Assembly (NCBI GenBank): GCA_903813345.2
Contig: CAIIXF020000012.1
Span: forward strand, 34,982,572-35,046,571
Source: Owenia fusiformis
Taxonomy: Eukaryota > Annelida > Polychaeta > Sabellida > Oweniidae
Reading direction: 5' to 3'
Length of the DNA: 64,000 bases
The notes below the pieces were generated by a model that saw only the letters and a program-made list of their open reading frames with translations, made no database searches and had not been told where the DNA came from. Every line of letters begins with the position of its first letter. Positions within the stretch are counted from its first letter, which is position 1. Both the position numbers and the translations under genes were made by a program. Below, in pieces: positions 60,201-64,000 of the stretch.

Positions 60201-60448
60201 TACATCTCCGAAGAGTATTCAGTCATTTGCAGCTATAACGTTCTCTTTTCCACCGCATTTTGTACACGAATTCAGCAAATTCATATTTATTTATTTATTC
60301 CCGGCACATTCTTTTTTAAGAAAGAGATGGCAGAGTCAATAAGAAAGATCCATTGCAACCAAGTTAATTTAACAACTTAGACTATGCTTTGATTTATTTC
60401 AAAATCTTCATTTCAATTTTAAATATGACCAAACCAGGTACTTAGTAT

Positions 60449-63400
60449 CTACACAATCCTTCCCGTACATTCCTCAGGACTGGTGCAGAATGGAAAAGGC
60501 CAAGTATTGGGCACCACGTTCAGTTCTGTTGTTACTTCAAAAACGCTAGCTTCAGAGTTGTTCAGAACAAACTCAAGCTATATAAAACAAGAAATATAAT
60601 TAAAACAGGATAACAATTGAATGGAAATAATCATAGTCATTTCAAAAGTATTTTTATTTACCACCAATGAAGGTAGTGAATACGTCTCCCCGTATATGTA
60701 GTGTCGTAATTTACGCAAGTTATCCTGGAAGACGGACCCGAAAATCCTTCGAAATTCCTTGAAAGAGTTTTGTGTTTTTATGTGCACTAAAGAAGACCCA
60801 GTTAATGATTTCAGTCGCCAATCCTGCCCCTTTTTGTCTATATCGGATTAAACAAGGCTGCTTATTTTGTTCATTCAAAAGTTGATTGGATATGCAAAAG
60901 GAATATTTTATATGGTCTGAGAAATTGGATCATCAGACATTACGTCTAACTAAAGATCATGTTTCGTAGATCTCCTTTCTCTCAAAACGAAGCAACAAGT
61001 CACAACGCATGCGGCATCGGAATATGACATATTATTATATCACTATCTAGCTAGCGACAGTGTGATTGGTCAAAACCGGGTCACATGTCGTGGGATATCT
61101 GGCGATATTCAATGGCAATGCTAATCAGATAAGACAACCGTGAGATATCTAGCGATATCCCACGCTCCCGGGAATTTTCAAAGAATTTGTTTTCGTTCAG
61201 TGTAAATAATTTAGTTCAGTTTAAGTCAAAATAGCAGACGAACCGAGTAGATTCGTAAAAATATCTGAAGACTTAATGACTTAATAATATTAGGGATGTT
61301 TAGCTAGACAGTGATATAATAAAACAAATATTTCACTCTATTTTCGGTGAATACCTGTAGCACTTTCACAAGGTGATATTCCACTTGCCCTTCGGGCTTC
61401 GTGGAATATCACTTGTGAAAGATGTACAGGTATTCACCTCAATAGAGTGAAATATTTGTTCATTATTATATCACTAACTAGCTAGCGACAGTATGATTGG
61501 TCAAAACCGGGTCACATGTCGTGGGATATCTGGCGATGTTCAATGGCAATGCTAATCAGATAAGACAACCGTGAGATAACTAGCGATATCCCACGCTCCC
61601 GGGAATTTTCAAAGAATTTGTTTTCGTTCAGTGTAAATAATTTAGTTCAGTGTAAGTCAAAATGGCAGACGAACCGAGTAGATTCGTAAAAATATCAATG
61701 TTAACCTATGACTTAATAATATTAGGGATGTTTAGCTAGACAGTGATATAATAAAACAAATATTTCACTCTATTTTCGGTGAATACCTGTAGCACTTTCA
61801 CAAGGTGATATTCCACTTGCCCTTCGGGCTTCGTGGAATATCACTTGTGAAAGATGTACAGGTATTCACCTCAATAGAGTGAAATATTTGTTCAATATTA
61901 TACTCCGCTCCAAAAGCTTGGCAAGCCACAGTCCCCAGCAATGGATTCCAGGTGTTAAATGACCAAACTTCTAATCCTATCCCCGTCACGGCTGATAAAC
62001 CCTACAAGATTCAACTGCGTGTCGGCATTATTGCCAAACATACTTAGAACCTCGTGATCCGACCAGTATGGACTGGGTGTTGCCAATTTTTTGGAGGGAG
62101 CGTAAAATCACTAAAAAAATACTATACCTCTATGAAAAAGCCAAGCCAGCCGGTGGCAGGTCTATTAAATTCTACATAATACTCCTGACCGGGCTACAAA
62201 ATATTGTAGAACATTTTGGTTGTGGCGGTAGTGCATTGCATAATATTAAGAAGTATTCCCCTCTAGGAGAAACCTCATTAAAACATTACGCAATTCACTA
62301 GCCCCGTGGGCATACAAAAATACAGTATTAATCAATGAGAAACAATGACTGAGGTATTTATTGAAATAAACATTTCTGATAAAGCTTACTTATATATTAT
62401 GGTAGGCTTACTTGTATAGTACGATAGGACATTCTTATGAAGTATTTTAAGGCCTACTTATACAGTATTATAAGGCTTACTTATAAAGTATGATAAGGCC
62501 TACTTATACGGCATGATTAGGTTTAATATAACACTATGTTTATTAACTGTTTAGTTTTGCAATTGTTTATGGAGTACATCTCGAATAGAATATGCGCAAA
62601 CTGTACTGTGAAGCAAGTATCAAGAACAATCGATGTACTTGATTTCCATATATCACCAGTGAATGGAACACACTGCGTACACCCTCTATAAGTTTTGTCA
62701 ACAGGAAGTCCCAGTTTGGATAAGTTATCAAAGCCTGCTTAATGGTTTCCGTTTTGAAAAAAATAATAAACTTTACATTTTTGAGTAATGTTGGGATTCA
62801 AATATTGACATGCTTTGATATGTAATCCAATGAAAACGTCATGTTGCCAAACTTATTGAAAGGAGTATATGTACCACTACATGATTTGATATAGAACATG
62901 TAGGACAATTATTACGTACCACAACCTCTACGACATCGGTGCTTTCATCCCAAAGGACTAGATTCAGGTCAACCTCATTCGGGTCTTCAGAGCTCCTTAC
63001 AAACCATCGAAAATCTCTTCGCTCGGCTCCACTATATTATAAAATTAAAATGAGATTAGATTAGATGTAACACAATTTAATGTAGTTCCTAGTTATTTGA
63101 TGGGAGAGTTTAGCTACCCCCTTTATAAATAGGAAAACTTAACTGCACTTCTCTTCATAAGTTTGGCAGTCGGAACTTTTCATTTGACAGCAGAGCGAGA
63201 TCTATCAAAGATGGTTTCCGGTCACCAAAATGTTGGGGATTGCTATAATATTTGTGGAAAACAACGAACTTACAATTCCCCGTCGGCAGATTGAGCGTAC
63301 CATGCACGGACAGCTTGTGGTTGTGTGTTAGTGTACACGGTTGTTCGACCAGTCTCAGTTCCCTATAAGTAAATGATGAAAATATCAAATGTACACTCCC

Positions 63401-63848
63401 CTCCATAGATTTGGCAACCAGATGTCACACTTTGGATAACTTACAAGTTTAAGCCTGTTTACCTTTAATGAGTTTTCAACGTCATAAATGTCGATACTAT
63501 TCAAATTAAGGAACGTAGTTAGATTCAATCAATTACAGGCTTTGATGGGCTATCCAACGAAACCTTCCGATAGCCAAACTTATGGAGGGGAGTGTATCGG
63601 AAGTGCATTAAACAAATACAAGAAGGTGTTGAATAGACACATAAAATGAACGAACAATAAACTAATGAGAAGAGATAGATGAAAGTATAACATATTGGAA
63701 GCAACCTTTTCAAAAAATTTAAATTATGTCAAGTTTTCCTTTATACAATCCTAATCTTATTCTATGAAATCAGTATTTGAGCCAATGCTATAATAAACCA
63801 TCGACTGACCTGTGTGAGTTCCCATCTAAAATCTGGTAGCGGCTGATT
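60449..63848 (-). CDS. AprA/PhoPQ-activated (PqaA)-family protein, 3' exons only
   Basis: Minus-strand exons in order: 63848-63810 (NQPLPDFRWELTQ), 63362-63274 (TETGRTTVYT, AVRAWYAQSADGE), 63031-62920 (ERRDFRWFVRS, LVLWDESTD), 60757-60662 (less sure) and 60577-60449 (FEVTTELNVVPNTWPFPFC, then TAG). Phases agree throughout (0, 0-2, 2-0, 0-0, 0-end). The order (P-x-F-x-W, then RDFRW, then a final FTTE-like block with VPNTWPFPFC) fits the C-terminal domain of PhoPQ-activated pathogenicity-related proteins and the Dictyostelium proliferation repressor AprA. Animal members are predicted secreted alpha/beta-hydrolase-like proteins. The 5' part and catalytic region lie beyond the window. A Tc1-type MITE sits in the intron between the first and second listed exons, and the 2.2 kb intron before 60757 is full of repeats. 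The family call is from motif memory and should be tested. Confidence 0.6.
61031..61461. repeat. 431-bp foldback unit, copy 1
   Basis: Starts 'attattatatcactatctag'. It includes 'tcgtgggatatctggcgata' inverted to 'tatctagcgatatcccacg', and a long terminal hairpin (arms 'caaggtgatattccacttgc' and 'gtggaatatcacttgtg', loop 'cttcggg'). Confidence 0.8.
61462..61900. repeat. 431-bp foldback unit, copy 2 (direct tandem)
   Basis: Nearly identical to the preceding copy at a 431-bp offset, with a few substitutions ('aatagcagacg' becomes 'aatggcagacg'). Both hairpins are kept. Confidence 0.8.
61901..62103. mobile_element. Tc1-type MITE copy
   Basis: 'tactccgctccaaaagcttg' inverts against 'ccaattttttggagggagcg', with TA outside. 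A plus-strand open frame inside it is not supported as a gene. Confidence 0.5.
62680..62865. mobile_element. Tc1-type MITE copy
   Basis: 'caccctctataagttttgtc' inverts against 'gccaaacttattgaaaggag'; flanked by TA. Confidence 0.5.
63394..63594. mobile_element. Tc1-type MITE copy, best preserved
   Basis: 'cactcccctccatagatttg' inverts against 'ccaaacttatggaggggagt'; flanked by TA on both sides. It shares 'actttggataacttacaag' with the interior of 62680-62865 ('agtttggataagttatcaaa'). Confidence 0.75.
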
Positions 63849-64000
63849 CTGAAAATAAGTAGTTTAACTTAGTTTGGTGATGACCTTTTGACCTGCTTGT
63901 GCATGACGTGTTTTTAACTTTAAATTTCATGGACAAGCAGCGTGATTACATGGTAATATAAACATTCATCTTAATTCAATCTTATTCATCAAAACTTATC

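Noticed and set aside
61905-62044. Plus-strand frame with AWQATVPSNGFQVLN that looks protein-like
   Set aside because: It lies wholly within a Tc1-type MITE, inside an intron of the opposite-strand gene, and has no start, splice partner or recognised family.

Overview
The window is AT-rich invertebrate DNA with small spliced genes in a dense field of transposons. All introns used below are GT-AG and phase-consistent. The gene set (group III secreted phospholipase A2, a GH16 beta-glucanase with a CBM39-type domain, an ANKUB1 orthologue, an AprA/PhoPQ-like gene) together with CCGTCCGTCC-bearing array transposons suggests a marine invertebrate, probably a spiralian such as a mollusc or brachiopod. 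The species cannot be fixed from the sequence.

Layout. 1-7.9 kb: no convincing gene. It holds an imperfect ~400 bp duplication, a foldback element with arms made of CATGCAAAG-like repeats (about 1243-3612), a 23-N gap and short dispersed repeats. 7.98-16.45 kb (+): a complete 12-exon GH16 laminarinase-like gene whose first intron carries an 85-bp satellite (18 units) grown out of its own exon-2 splice acceptor. 18.07-19.81 kb (+): secreted PLA2 gene 1. 20.96-44.19 kb (+): one 8-exon gene for a secreted Cys-rich protein, made by internal duplication of a four-part A-B-D-C module. The introns of its first module are swollen from about 0.3 kb to 14.2 and 5.9 kb by nested transposons, while the second module's introns stay near 0.3 kb. 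44.61-48.63 kb: a TTAA-flanked Kolobok-like transposon with a transposase (-) and a divergent accessory ORF (+). 50.61-52.11 kb (+): PLA2 gene 2, with a TATA promoter and a 5'UTR intron. 57.57-59.60 kb (+): ANKUB1-like gene. 60.45-63.85 kb (-): the 3' exons of an AprA/PhoPQ-activated-family gene that continues beyond the window, converging on ANKUB1.

Four of the host genes (GH16, two PLA2, Cys-rich) encode secreted proteins on the same strand. A shared digestive, immune or glandular role is possible but is inference only. The most unusual signals are the exon-derived satellite with 17 decoy splice acceptors, the duplicated Cys-rich gene whose second copy gives 'empty-site' introns that date the insertions in the first, the array transposons of different ends that all repeat a GCCGCCAT(T/C)TT motif resembling a YY1/Pho site, and the two-gene Kolobok-like element.
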